From NCBI GenBank assembly GCA_951394045.1, contig OX595997.1, positions 1,550,001 through 1,614,000 on the forward strand: a stretch of DNA of 64,000 nt, written 5' to 3'. Positions within the stretch are counted from its first letter, which is position 1. Each line of letters opens with the position of its first letter. The DNA is from Nitzschia sp. DOCU1. Lineage: Eukaryota; Bacillariophyta; Bacillariophyceae; Bacillariales; Bacillariaceae. Of this stretch, positions 10,016-19,072 are shown one piece after another. Made by a program: the position numbers and the translations under genes. The notes beneath the pieces are model-generated. The model saw only the letters and a list, made by a program, of their open reading frames with translations, was not told the origin of the DNA and did no database searches.

Positions 10016-10657
10016 ATGGTATCCAACAAAGCAAACACCCAGCTGGAGATTTTCACGGCCGTGACTATCGATGACTTGGAGCGGCCTCTTCTCGTCGACG
10101 AGGACGAGATGGAATCCCAAGTGGAGTCCCAGGTCAAAGAGTCATCTCAAGTCACGGCACTCTACCCTGCTTTTCGCACCCACGGAATGATTATTGGTTT
10201 TCTCGTTCAGTTAGTGAATGTCTCTGGCTCGACCTTTATGTACTACCAGTGGGGCAACGAGGGGTTGTTAAGCAAGTTCCCTGAAGACATTCTTGACGCC
10301 CTTTTGCACGCGGTTGTTTACGCCATCACACAAATGGACTTGTACCTTTACTTGTTCATGTGGGTCGCCCTCACGGCAGTGCTAACAAACTCCGGCATGG
10401 ACTTTGTACGAGAACGATACTTCGACAAGGAAAGCGCAAGCAAGCGTTCTGTGTTTGTCTTGGGAGTTCAGTTTTACATCGGAGTTGTCATCGGTGTATT
10501 CTTGGCATGGACCGCGATTGACTGCGTTCTAGGTTTACCTGTTCCTGTCCTTCCAATGCTTGGTGTATTGGTATTCGGACTCTGCATTTCGTACACGATG
10601 ATCTGGTGCTACGACCTCGAAGATTCCTTTGAGGACGATGATGAGGACAGGGCCTAA
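10016..10657 (+). CDS. four-helix membrane protein, unknown function
   Basis: 213 residues from ATG 10016. The in-frame ATG 9716 adds 100 basic, low-quality residues and is rejected. The N-terminal 55 residues are acidic and soluble (ERPLLVDEDEMESQ). Three to four hydrophobic segments follow: one around FLVQLVNVSGSTF, a long one LYLYLFMWVALTAVL, then VQFYIGVVIGVFLAWTAI and LGVLVFGLCISYTMIW. The cytosolic tail is very acidic (EDSFEDDDEDRA). No transport or enzyme signature is recognised and there is no plastid signal. It is probably an integral membrane protein restricted to diatoms or stramenopiles. Confidence 0.65.
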   Translation: MVSNKANTQLEIFTAVTIDDLERPLLVDEDEMESQVESQVKESSQVTALYPAFRTHGMIIGFLVQLVNVSGSTFMYYQWGNEGLLSKFPEDILDALLHAVVYAITQMDLYLYLFMWVALTAVLTNSGMDFVRERYFDKESASKRSVFVLGVQFYIGVVIGVFLAWTAIDCVLGLPVPVLPMLGVLVFGLCISYTMIWCYDLEDSFEDDDEDRA

Positions 10658-11230
10658 AACCAAAGTGCCAGACAACGTGACAGCAAGCGGTTTGCTGCAA
10701 ACTGGGTGCAGGAAACATGCCTTAGATATATACGGTTGCAAAACTGAAATCTGTAATAATAATTTCATGAGGCCCTAAGTCTCTTGTCTCGTTGCAAGCC
10801 CATACGCTTAGCTAGCGTCGCTTTGCTGACGTTCCTTCGGATATGAAGGGGCGGAACATTGACTTTGAGTGGAACGCTCATTGAGACAAGATGGGCTCAC
10901 ACGTCTACAATCGCATCAGGTGCAAAAACTCCTGCCATCTCTAGCTATTCTTCGATCTTTCGAACTCGTATTCCAATGCATACCGGTAGAGAAAACTGCC
11001 CGCAGCACCTTTGGCGGGCATTTCGGTAGCAAGACCTAGAAGCGAAGTATCTAGAGCCGGAAAGATGACGTTGTTGTATGAAGTGTTCTATACATTCCTA
11101 TGAAATCGTTTCATCCGATATTCGAGGCAGCCCTTGCCTACACTATTGTTCACATTCGCCCATGGGAAGATTCCCAGGAAGTTGTAAGTTTCAATCCAGG
11201 TACCAAGAGATGATCGGCGGGCAGCATTGA
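10658..11230. other. convergent intergenic, 573 bp
   Basis: Lies between the ends of two converging genes. Nothing beyond expected 3' untranslated sequence is recognised. Confidence 0.45.
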
Positions 11231-11977
11231 TCAGCAGGACAAGCGTCGGCAGTAAATGCGTGTGCTACTCTGGTAACTCAGAATCGCTTGTTCATCTTCT
11301 CTACCTCTGGACTCAGCTTCCTTGGCATCTGTGAATGTCGAAAGACGGTAAGCCTGAGCCATCAATTCATCGTCCCAGTGCCCTCGGTCATGCAACATAT
11401 CCTGAGCAGCCAATACCGAGTCCCACGCTTCAATTCGCTTCTTCTGGATCGCTTCGCGATCCATCATCTTTTCGAGGCCTCGCAAACAGTACTTGCGGGT
11501 GCCAACTCCAGTCTGGCCGCGTTCAACCTTGTTTACCAAATCCCAGGAGTTACGACGAATCTTCTTGTACTCATCACTTTGAAACCACAACTCGTCTGGC
11601 CTGTCCGTCATGTTCCCAAGCCCTTCGACACTCTTGACCATGACGACTTCGTCAAACTTAATCGAACTGCGCCTTCTCACGGGTGCCGACTGTCCAGGCA
11701 AGTAGACAACAACATCCTCTCCCATATGGATTGACGCGCGACGACGTTGAGTACTTTCAACCCCCTGCTTGAGCGAACTTCTTCGGGGAGCTCGGTGTGG
11801 TGCGGAACATCTTCGTGGTATTCGGTGTGGGGATTCCAAAACTTCCAAAAAGGAAGCACGATCCAAGGGACGTTCCGCCCCATCGCCACGAAGGTCCGGG
11901 GTGGCATCTTCGTAGCCGTAAATGTCAGCAGTGCTTACATCCGGGCTGTCGGCATTTGACGCAACTTCTGGTACCAT
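11231..11977 (-). CDS. diatom-type hypothetical with FDEV / RGLE motifs
   Basis: The start MVPEVASNAD at 11977 gives 248 residues; the longer frame to 12193 adds unlikely leader. The N-terminal 110 residues are disordered and Arg/Ser rich with RRxS patterns (RRCS, RRSSLK, RRRAS, RRRSSIKF) that look like basophilic kinase sites. The middle has SIKFDEVVMVKSVEGL, then TDRPDELWFQSDEYKKIRRN, then KYCLRGLEKMM. That order (FDEV, ELW-F/Y-x-x-x-E, RGLE) recurs in an expanded group of diatom proteins of unknown function (from memory). A helical C-terminus follows. No catalytic residues are apparent. Confidence 0.65.
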   Translation of the reverse strand: MVPEVASNADSPDVSTADIYGYEDATPDLRGDGAERPLDRASFLEVLESPHRIPRRCSAPHRAPRRSSLKQGVESTQRRRASIHMGEDVVVYLPGQSAPVRRRSSIKFDEVVMVKSVEGLGNMTDRPDELWFQSDEYKKIRRNSWDLVNKVERGQTGVGTRKYCLRGLEKMMDREAIQKKRIEAWDSVLAAQDMLHDRGHWDDELMAQAYRLSTFTDAKEAESRGREDEQAILSYQSSTRIYCRRLSC

Positions 11978-12695
11978 TTTGAAAGATGTTAAAAAGAAAA
12001 ATGTGATCCCTCTTTCCTTCAACAATAACTCTTTGTATTTGCAGGGAGGCGAAGCTCGTTCTTGCTGATTTGTAGGTCGAAGGTGGGGTCGTAAATACAA
12101 TGCTATGTGAGGAGCTCTGTTGTTTGTCCTATCCCGAATGCAGAAGTCAGCAACAGTGACGCTGAAAGACCCCTCGCTTTTTGTTGTTCCCAAACATTCC
12201 TCGGCGCTTCATTCATTTCGTACAGTCGACTAGTTCCCAGCCCTCTGCAGAACATGGCCTGATTCTACCAGAGAAAGTGGAAGAATAAACGCATGCCGAG
12301 GGCAGTTTGGGTACTTGTTACTGCGGGGGGCTTAGGTGTTGACGCTGCAATAAGAATCCCATAGGGGAAAGACGAGTGAAATCCGGTCCAATGTACTAAC
12401 CCCGTATTATATCCAGATAAATCGAAGGCGCATTTTTATCAATACGACCAGTCATTATGGTGGTCTGACGTTGCGTGCTTCGGTCAGCGACGGAGAACTC
12501 TGACTTCAATACCGTGGCTTTTATTATTGCCTGCAAGACTGTCATCAGCCGCTTCGTTTTTCGTTTTTGGTCTTGGATCGCGTCAGGCTCAAGCGTTAGC
12601 CTACTTATCCATAGATGTTAGCCTCCTGCATACACCACAAGTTATCTTTCGACGATCGCCAAAGATCTGATGGATGCGGTGCATGGAGAGAGTTT
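11978..12695. other. intergenic, 718 bp
   Basis: Upstream of the 11977 start; it ends at the left inverted repeat of the adjacent transposon-like element. No gene seen. Confidence 0.45.
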
Positions 12696-12720
12696 TGGAG
12701 GAAATTGCGTGACTTCTAAA
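12696..12720 (+). repeat. left terminal inverted repeat
   Basis: Perfect 25/25 reverse complement of 13463-13487. Confidence 0.8.
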
Positions 12721-12948
12721 ATTCTAAAATAAATCGCACTGCGACAGGCCCATATTTTTAGAAGTGACACGCAAAAAATTCATGACTTCCAAACTTCTAA
12801 ACTGTCGCGCACCTGCGCGAATATTGGCGGGAGTTTGATTTTCCCGCCAACCCTCGCAAGAATCAATGATGATGGTCGTTGTTGGCGTCGTTGCCAGGAT
12901 GATGGATGTCATTTATCAACAATCAGCACCATTAGTAGGGCTTTTATC

Positions 12949-13198
12949 ATGACGGAAAGCGACCCCGAGGATGATGCTAGCACCCGTACTACTGCCAGGA
13001 AGCAGTCTGCTGGTCGTGGGACCAAAAAGAGCACCAGTGCTGGCAGTGGCAGTGATTCCGGTAAAATGGTAAGAGGGGGGGGGGGGGGGGCGCAAGAAAG
13101 GCGCTACAAAGTGGAGAGACAGCGAGCTCTCAGTCATGCTTGATGGCGTAGAAGAATTACTTCCTGCCGGAAGCAATGACTGGGAGGATGTGGCTTGA
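12949..13198 (+). pseudogene. SANT/Myb-like domain fragment inside the TIR element
   Basis: ATG 12949 opens a charged sequence (MTESDPEDDASTRTTARKQS) that reads to the G16 tract at 13075-13090. After the tract, another frame gives KKGATKWRDSELSVMLDGVE, then EELLPAGSNDWEDVA and a stop at 13196-13198. The two parts join in one frame if the G tract is one shorter or two longer. The W-x-x-x-E/L...LLDxVE-x-LP-x-x-x-x-DWE-x-VA pattern resembles the first helices of a SANT/Myb-like domain common in stramenopile proteins. It ends where the domain should continue, so this is a truncated, frameshifted capture. Family recognition is from pattern only. Confidence 0.45.
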
Positions 13199-13307
13199 TG
13201 CAATGAGTTTTAGTGGGCTTTCGGCGGGTGATTTGTGATTTTGGTGGCAATCGGATGGTTCGGGGCGGTAATCGGATGGTTCAAATAATTTAGCAGTTTG
13301 GAAGGAT

Positions 13308-13359
13308 AATTTAGAAGTTTGGAAGGGTCCTCCCGAGGACCCTTCCAAACTTCTAAATT
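13308..13359. repeat. 52-bp palindrome, 25-bp arms with 2-nt spacer
   Basis: The arms pair perfectly around the CC at 13333-13334 and include GGAAGGGTCCTC and its complement. It could extrude as a cruciform or fold as an RNA hairpin. It lies inside the TIR element. Confidence 0.85.
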
Positions 13360-13462
13360 TTAGGCCATTTCACTTCTAAAATTTTTCGCAGCTGTGACAC
13401 GTGACTCGGCTGTGGAACAAAAATCCTGCGCGCTGATTGGCTAAAATTTAGCATTTTAGCAG

Positions 13463-13487
13463 TTTAGAAGTCACGCAATTTCCTCCA
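13463..13487 (-). repeat. right terminal inverted repeat
   Basis: Perfect 25/25 reverse complement of 12696-12720. Confidence 0.8.
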
Positions 13488-13711
13488 GTGATGCCCAGTG
13501 ATGAGGTCATTCATGTCGTTCAACAAATAATCTCAACCACACACACAATCCAGCCGTACACCTGCTGCCAAAAGGAGATCGCGACGACAGACAACCAAGT
13601 CGGGGGTGGCCAAGGCGACTTTCAACTTAAACAGAGCCAACTCTTGGAGATACAGAAAGGATTGCTTTAGTCTTCGCAAGCCTCTACCCCTTTCTCTAGA
13701 GAGCGCAACAC

Positions 13712-14995
13712 ATGAGATTACGGCTTTCACCACTGCTATTCGTCTCGACGACGCTTCTCTCTGGAGCCAACCCTTTTATTATCAATTCACCGACCGTCTC
13801 AGCGATTCGCCAGCATACCTCTACAATGTCCAAGGCATCCCTGAAACCCTACATTGAAACTTTGATAAAGGGTGAACGACATCTGACAAGCGAAGAAACA
13901 AAAGCTGCCTTCTCAGAAATTTTGAAGGGTGCCGATGAAGTGCAAGTGGGGTCTCTGTTGACGCTTTTACGCGCTCGTGGAGAAACCCCAGAAGAAATCG
14001 CAGGCATGGTCCAGGCAATGAACGATGCCTGCAATAGCGTGGACTTGGGTGGGAAGAAACTGCTTGACATTGTCGGAACTGGCGGAGATGGTGCCGACAC
14101 AATCAACATCAGTACGGCTAGTGTTGTTTTAGCGGCGGCATGCGGTTGCATTGTTGCAAAAGCTGGCAACCGTTCGGTTAGCTCGGCTTGTGGATCGGCG
14201 GATGTATTAGAGGCTTTGGGTGTTAAAGTCGACTTGACCCCAGAGCAGGTGGTCAAATGTGTGGACGCAGTCAACGTAGCATTCATGTTCGCACCGGTCA
14301 ACCACCCCGCAATGAAATACGTCGCGCCTGTGCGGAAAAAATTGGGCGTACGAACATGCTTCAATATTCTGGGCCCCATGACCAACGCTGCAGGTGCTCA
14401 ACACGCAGTCATTGGAGTTTTTCATCCCGAACTGATGCCGCTCGTGGCCGGGGCGTTGAAACATGTGGGCCGTGTAGAGCATGCTGTCGTTATCTATGGC
14501 GTCGGTTTGGATGAGATCAGTCCTTTGGGTCCAGCAACGATTTTGGAGGTAAGTGATTGATTGTTGTGTCTTAGAAATGCATACAGTGCATGCCGACGGG
14601 GCGGAATTTGAATATCTAAGTTTGCTTCTGGTCCCTCTTTGTTTCAGATCAAGAACACTGCTGCCCCTGGGGAACCTAAAGTGTACGAGACAAAGACTTT
14701 TGAATTTGATCCCACTTCCATTGGTATTCCAAGGTGTGATCTAATTGATTTGAAGGGTGGTGGGCCAGAAGAAAACGCCCAAAAGTTTAAAGCTGTGCTG
14801 GAAGGGGGTGACCATTCGGACGCCAAACGGGATGCTATTGTTTTAAACGCAGGCGTGGGGTGCTATGTATACGGGCTCACACCAACAATTGAAGAGGGTT
14901 GTGCCCTTGCTCGGTCGACGTTGAATGCCGGTAAAGCCGCCAAGTTGCTCGACGACTGGATTCGTGTCAGCCAGGAAATCGCGAAAGACTCGTGA
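13712..14995 (+). CDS. trpD: anthranilate phosphoribosyltransferase, plastid-targeted
   Basis: Two exons (13712-14548 and 14648-14995) flank a 99-nt GT-AG intron; the product is 394 residues. Spliced, ...PATILE joins IKNTAAPGE. The N-terminus has a signal peptide-like hydrophobic stretch followed by ANPF, fitting plastid import. The core shows the phosphoribosyltransferase family III signature: GTGGDGADTINISTA (PRPP/anthranilate site), AKAGNRSVSSACGSADVLEALG, the HPAMKYVAPVRKKLGVRT-like block and NILGPMTNAAG. The enzyme transfers the phosphoribosyl group of PRPP to anthranilate, the second step of tryptophan synthesis after anthranilate synthase. It is encoded as a single-function protein here, with no fused trpG or trpC. 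Nothing looks broken. The right end of the TIR element is 225 bp upstream of the start, so that element may touch this promoter. Confidence 0.95.
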
Positions 14996-15212
14996 GTACT
15001 GCAAGTTCGGTGGTAAGATGAGGGCAGTAGTAGAAAGAATTGCTAGCTACTGACGACCTATGTTAAATGCTACAAAACATCATACCCACCTAGTGTCGTG
15101 AATTTCGAGACTAGATAGTAGATAGGTTGTCGGGTGTTGGCTGTTCTTGCGACCCACGTATTCATTATTAGCAACGCTCTCACACCCAACGGGAGAATTT
15201 TTTTAATCCCTG

Positions 15213-15551
15213 CTATCCACCCGTTAAATCTTTTCGTATCTCTTTGAAAAAGGCAACGAAGAATCCCGGTATACCACGTATTGGAGGTTGCGGCGGAGCT
15301 AAGGCTGCTGTTGACGTGGATGTTTTCCCCGCGACACCGGCCTGCTGTTTGGCCAGATCTTCCAAAGTTTGGTTGAGTTGTTCCGCGCCCTGCTTGGTGA
15401 AGTCTTCATATTGTTTGCTTGTGCGAACGGCAAAACGTTGAAACGTGCGTGAATTGGCAAGTCCCTTGACAACGATTTCGTTTGCCACGTAGTTCGCTAC
15501 TCGTTGGAAGAATTGATTCATTTTGGACGCTGGCAAACTTGACACCGACAA
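15213..15551 (-). CDS. small conserved hypothetical protein
   Basis: 112 residues. The ATG at 15521 (MNQFFQRVANYVANEIVVKG) is an equally good start. The core VANEIVVKGLANSRTFQRFAVRTSKQYEDF is amphipathic and helical. A Pro-rich hinge (APPQPPIRGIPG) and a short C-terminal helix FFVAFFKEIRKDL follow. No signal peptide, metal site or enzyme motif is visible. The even composition and helix pattern look like a real small stramenopile protein, perhaps mitochondrial or membrane-associated. I do not know its function. Confidence 0.6.
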   Translation of the reverse strand: MSVSSLPASKMNQFFQRVANYVANEIVVKGLANSRTFQRFAVRTSKQYEDFTKQGAEQLNQTLEDLAKQQAGVAGKTSTSTAALAPPQPPIRGIPGFFVAFFKEIRKDLTGG

Positions 15552-16158
15552 TGGAGCCTTGGATAAACTCTAAAGACGTTTCTTCGCTACTCGACTGCTG
15601 GCGACAGGCACTCTCAATGGAGGATAAGGTCGGGATCCTCGTGGTCACAATACCTGAGCAGAAGTATTTTACGAGTTTCGTTCAATGTGGTGCCGATAAT
15701 GGAGACCGCATGCAATGAGAAATGCGACGAAAGCGAGGGGGGCGTGGCGCCCACTCTCATCAGATATTCTGCACAGTGCACATCGCGCGACCGACCCCTA
15801 TGACTACTTCGTAGCGTGAGTGGACTCACGACTTAAGACCCCTTGGCCATCCATAGCAATTATGTCGCCGCCTATCGGTCGCCCCTGCTCGATGTACGAG
15901 CAACCAATGGAACAGGGTCCCACTACACACCGATACGCAAGAAGACCATGCCTTCCAACAGCAGAGTACGAGTATAGACGACTACTAGCTAACAACGAGT
16001 ACTAGGAAACTCAGGCCGGGGAAATGATGATGTCTAGTAGTAGAATCCAGTCGGGACTCTATGGTTCCTTCCCGTGCCTCTCTCGATTGATCGTAAAATA
16101 TAAAATGAAAACGCGTGCCTTATTTCTTCGAGATTTAAGCTAGAGGCCAACGCTCAAT
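15552..16158. other. intergenic, 607 bp
   Basis: No gene seen. Contains scattered CTAG-rich short palindromes, which are frequent across the window. Confidence 0.4.
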
Positions 16159-17823
16159 TCATCTTCTGCTGGTTTCCCCTGGTGTGGTGGAGACAAATGC
16201 TGACTTTCCATCAGCATGTCGCAATAGAATCCGTGCCACGATTCTCTCCCCAAGATCAAATGTCCCCCCTGACGTATTCACGTCGTCTTCTATTTCCGAC
16301 CGAGAATCGTTTCCCTCAACAGATCTCCCTCTTGACGTGGCCGTCAAACTTTGGCTCAAATCACTTGCCTTTCTCGCTACAATCGGTGCGCTCGTGGAAC
16401 GATTCAGAATTACAGCATCGTTCATTTCAAGAGACGGCACAAAAGGCCGCGAATCTGTCACTCTTTTCTGAGGTATGTCATTTGCAAAGTCACAGCATGT
16501 GCCCAGACACGCGTCGTAGGTTGCGAGCCACCCGTCCCGGTATGCCAGGAAAATTGACCCATCGCTGGAGTCAAGGTCACTTGATTGTGGCACGGCAAGG
16601 GCCCGATGCTTCTGGGCAAGGTAATCGTTGAAAGCATCATCATCATCATCACTAGAGATCAGCCGTACCAACCCGGAATCACAATCTGAAATGTCTAAGT
16701 CATCTTGGTGATGGTATCTGTCTTTGCCATCCGATTTATTGGCTTTGTCTTTCGACGCTTCCTCCTTTTCGATGATAGAGTTGGTTTCTTCGGAAGCAAC
16801 CATTTTCAAGACTTTAATAACTTCACTCTTCTTCTGTTGAACGGGACTTCGAATGATGGTACTTTTACGTCGACTTCCAGTTGCCGGCTGTTTCAAATGT
16901 TTGTTCCTCGAAGCATGGCCTGAGCGCCTCGGACTCAGACTTCTGTTCCTTCCTGATGGTGCAGTACGCCGGGTGTGAACAGGTTTCCTTATCTTGAGGT
17001 TGGAAGAAGTGCTTGTTTTTGACCTTGGAACCGACCGTGTTCTTCTTCTTCGATCTAACTTAATCGGCTCTTCTAAATCTTTGTTTCTTCCGGATGTCCC
17101 TCGAAGGGAGGACTTATGGCCTTGTATTCTTTCCATGATCGATGGCCTTTTTGTGCGGAGGGCCGCGGGTGACTTTGATCTCTTGCGCAATTTTGTGTCG
17201 GCATTCGATCTGCTCTTCGTGGTCTGTGTATTGTCCGACGAGATACGACCAGGTGATTTCTGTCGGCTTCGAGTGCGGGCGACCGGAAGACCTGGTTCCC
17301 TCGTAAACTTAATCGGCTCTTCTAAATCTTTGTTTCTTCCGGATGTCCCTCGAAGGGAGGACTTATGGCCTTGTATTCTTTCCATGATCGATGGTCCTTT
17401 TGTGCGGAGGACCGCGGGTGACTTTGATCTCTTGCGCAATTTTGTGTCGGGATTCGATCTGCTCTTCGTGGTCTGTTTATAGTCCGACGAGATACGACCA
17501 GGTGATTTCTGTCGGCTTCGAGTGCGGGCGACCAGAAGACCTGGTTCCCTCGTATCCTTTCGTCCCCTTTGAAGAGGTGTCTCGTCGGCAGGATCTCGTC
17601 TCTCCATCTTACTATAGGCTTCTATAGAGCGCGATCGGGAGCGACTCGGTGTTGTCCCTCCGGTTTTGGACCTTGCATCTCGTCTCCCACGATCCTTGTC
17701 ACCACTTGTTGACACCAAGGCTGCCCTGCTTTTCCAGCCTGGGAGGCTCCTCATGGTCAAATAGTAGAAAAGTGAAATAAGGAGGCGTCGATTCGACCAG
17801 GCTTTCAACCAGTGATTCGGCAA
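16159..17823 (-). CDS. Arg/Ser-rich protein with internal 83-residue tandem duplication
   Basis: 554 residues, not recognised. The N-terminal two thirds is very basic with many RS, SRS, SPRR and RSKSP motifs, recalling splicing-factor RS domains, although no RNA-binding fold is visible. Two adjacent 83-residue units, each with ARTRSRQKSPGRISSD, KLRKRSKSPA and SIMERIQGHKSSLRGTSG, are nearly identical. At DNA level the period is 249 bp (about 17058-17306 and 17307-17555). A run of acidic residues (SSDDDDDAFND) marks the switch to an ordered, Cys-containing C-terminal part with GSIFLAYRDGWLATYDACLG. The start is uncertain: an ATG at 17754 (MRSLPGWKSR) is an alternative. The role could be nuclear, and the C-terminal part may be a genuine domain. 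Confidence 0.6.
   Translation of the reverse strand: MPNHWLKAWSNRRLLISLFYYLTMRSLPGWKSRAALVSTSGDKDRGRRDARSKTGGTTPSRSRSRSIEAYSKMERRDPADETPLQRGRKDTREPGLLVARTRSRQKSPGRISSDYKQTTKSRSNPDTKLRKRSKSPAVLRTKGPSIMERIQGHKSSLRGTSGRNKDLEEPIKFTREPGLPVARTRSRQKSPGRISSDNTQTTKSRSNADTKLRKRSKSPAALRTKRPSIMERIQGHKSSLRGTSGRNKDLEEPIKLDRRRRTRSVPRSKTSTSSNLKIRKPVHTRRTAPSGRNRSLSPRRSGHASRNKHLKQPATGSRRKSTIIRSPVQQKKSEVIKVLKMVASEETNSIIEKEEASKDKANKSDGKDRYHHQDDLDISDCDSGLVRLISSDDDDDAFNDYLAQKHRALAVPQSSDLDSSDGSIFLAYRDGWLATYDACLGTCCDFANDIPQKRVTDSRPFVPSLEMNDAVILNRSTSAPIVARKASDLSQSLTATSRGRSVEGNDSRSEIEDDVNTSGGTFDLGERIVARILLRHADGKSAFVSTTPGETSRR
17058..17555 (-). repeat. 249-bp in-frame tandem duplication
   Basis: Two copies inside the RS-rich gene differ at only a handful of positions, so the duplication is recent. 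The 249-bp period keeps the reading frame. Confidence 0.85.
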
Positions 17824-19072
17824 AACGACATAAGTGCCCCAACGCTTTTTTCTCTAGAGATCTTCGGTTGAATGCGATTGAGCGAGCTTTGGTAATTAGA
17901 TGAAGCACGGGAAATCAGGTTTAATTACGAAAGCTGGCGATTGTTATTTAGACGAATTTCTCTTGCCCGGCGCGGATTTCTGGCCAATCCGGCCGACGTC
18001 CACAAGACCACTGCCTAGTTCGTGCATCAGCGGTTGTGCCAACTTGAGAAGGCTTCAAATTCATTCGGAGGGGGCAAAATGCAGCGTCTGATCAAAAGCT
18101 ACCTCCTTGACCGACGATCAGAAACGCCGGAACAATATCTCTCACGTAACCTAGGTAGTATGGGTACTAGTGAAAGCAATGGTTTGCTGAAGAGGCTTAG
18201 GATGATAAATTGAAGGTACACGCTAGCGCCCAAGCCACAGACCAGTAATAGCAGAATCGATCCTTGTTGATTGGGGCTCATTGTTCGGGTCCTTGTTGTT
18301 TCTTTCGGCTGTAGTCCAGGTACTACATGAAGAAAGTTGCCCCCGTCGTTCCGGCTGCTGCTTTCCCCCGGCGCTCGAGGGGCGGCGAGATGTTAATTCA
18401 GCAGTCAGTCAGCACTTGTGGTTAGTAGCTACTAGTTTGTTGCTGCAGCACTGCACTCTACGATTCGCTAGTCCCCGCAACTATCACCGAGGTTTGACCC
18501 GAGAGGAGTCGACTTCGCGAGAAAGTGAAATCCGGTGATAGTACCTATTATCGTAATCATATCATAGGCACGAACCCATGTTCCATGTGGAGGCCACAGC
18601 GAGGCGCCCCAAGGCAGCAACGGCATGCCTGTGATGACGTTTGCAAGGCGCCAATCCCGGCGAAGGTGGCCATCTCTCAATTTTTCGCGGCAGTTGTGAT
18701 GAGTGTGTGAATGATTTCGTACCGCCTTGCAATAACTTCTAAAACGACGGATGTAGGAGTTTAACGCCACGACTCAGAACCTAATTTAAACTATATCGGA
18801 GTTGCGACTGCCACTTATTGCTATACATGAAAAATTTTGATCATAGGTATACGTCAATGAATACTAAGAAAAAGCGGGGTCGCCTAACCAGGTCCACTTT
18901 TCCAAAAAAATCAATCCATGACTCCCTCAACAAGTTTTGTCGGCATCACGGCAACGACTCGGAACAACGGCAGAACGCCGATTTCTCTATAAAAATAACA
19001 GATAGGTAACCACAAACTCCACAAGACAATCCAATTCACAAAATCAAAAGCGATAGGACGAAAACATCGACA
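17824..19072. other. intergenic, 1,249 bp
   Basis: Divergent spacer between the RS-rich gene and the GH16 gene. No convincing gene; the longest frames (18281-18538 plus, 18468-18770 minus) overlap each other and show no domain. Confidence 0.4.

Larger units (their letters stand above)
12696..13487. mobile_element. 792-bp terminal-inverted-repeat element (MITE-like) with captured gene fragment
   Basis: The ends 12696-12720 and 13463-13487 are perfect 25-bp inverted repeats beginning TGGAGGAAATTGCGTGACTT; looser similarity (CTAAAAT) continues inward. The inside holds subterminal copies of AACTTCTAAA-like motifs in both orientations, a 52-bp near-perfect palindrome (13308-13359), a G16 tract and a gene fragment. 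No transposase is encoded, so the element would be non-autonomous. I see no clear target-site duplication, so it is either old or its true ends lie a few bases away. The superfamily is not assigned. Confidence 0.7.
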
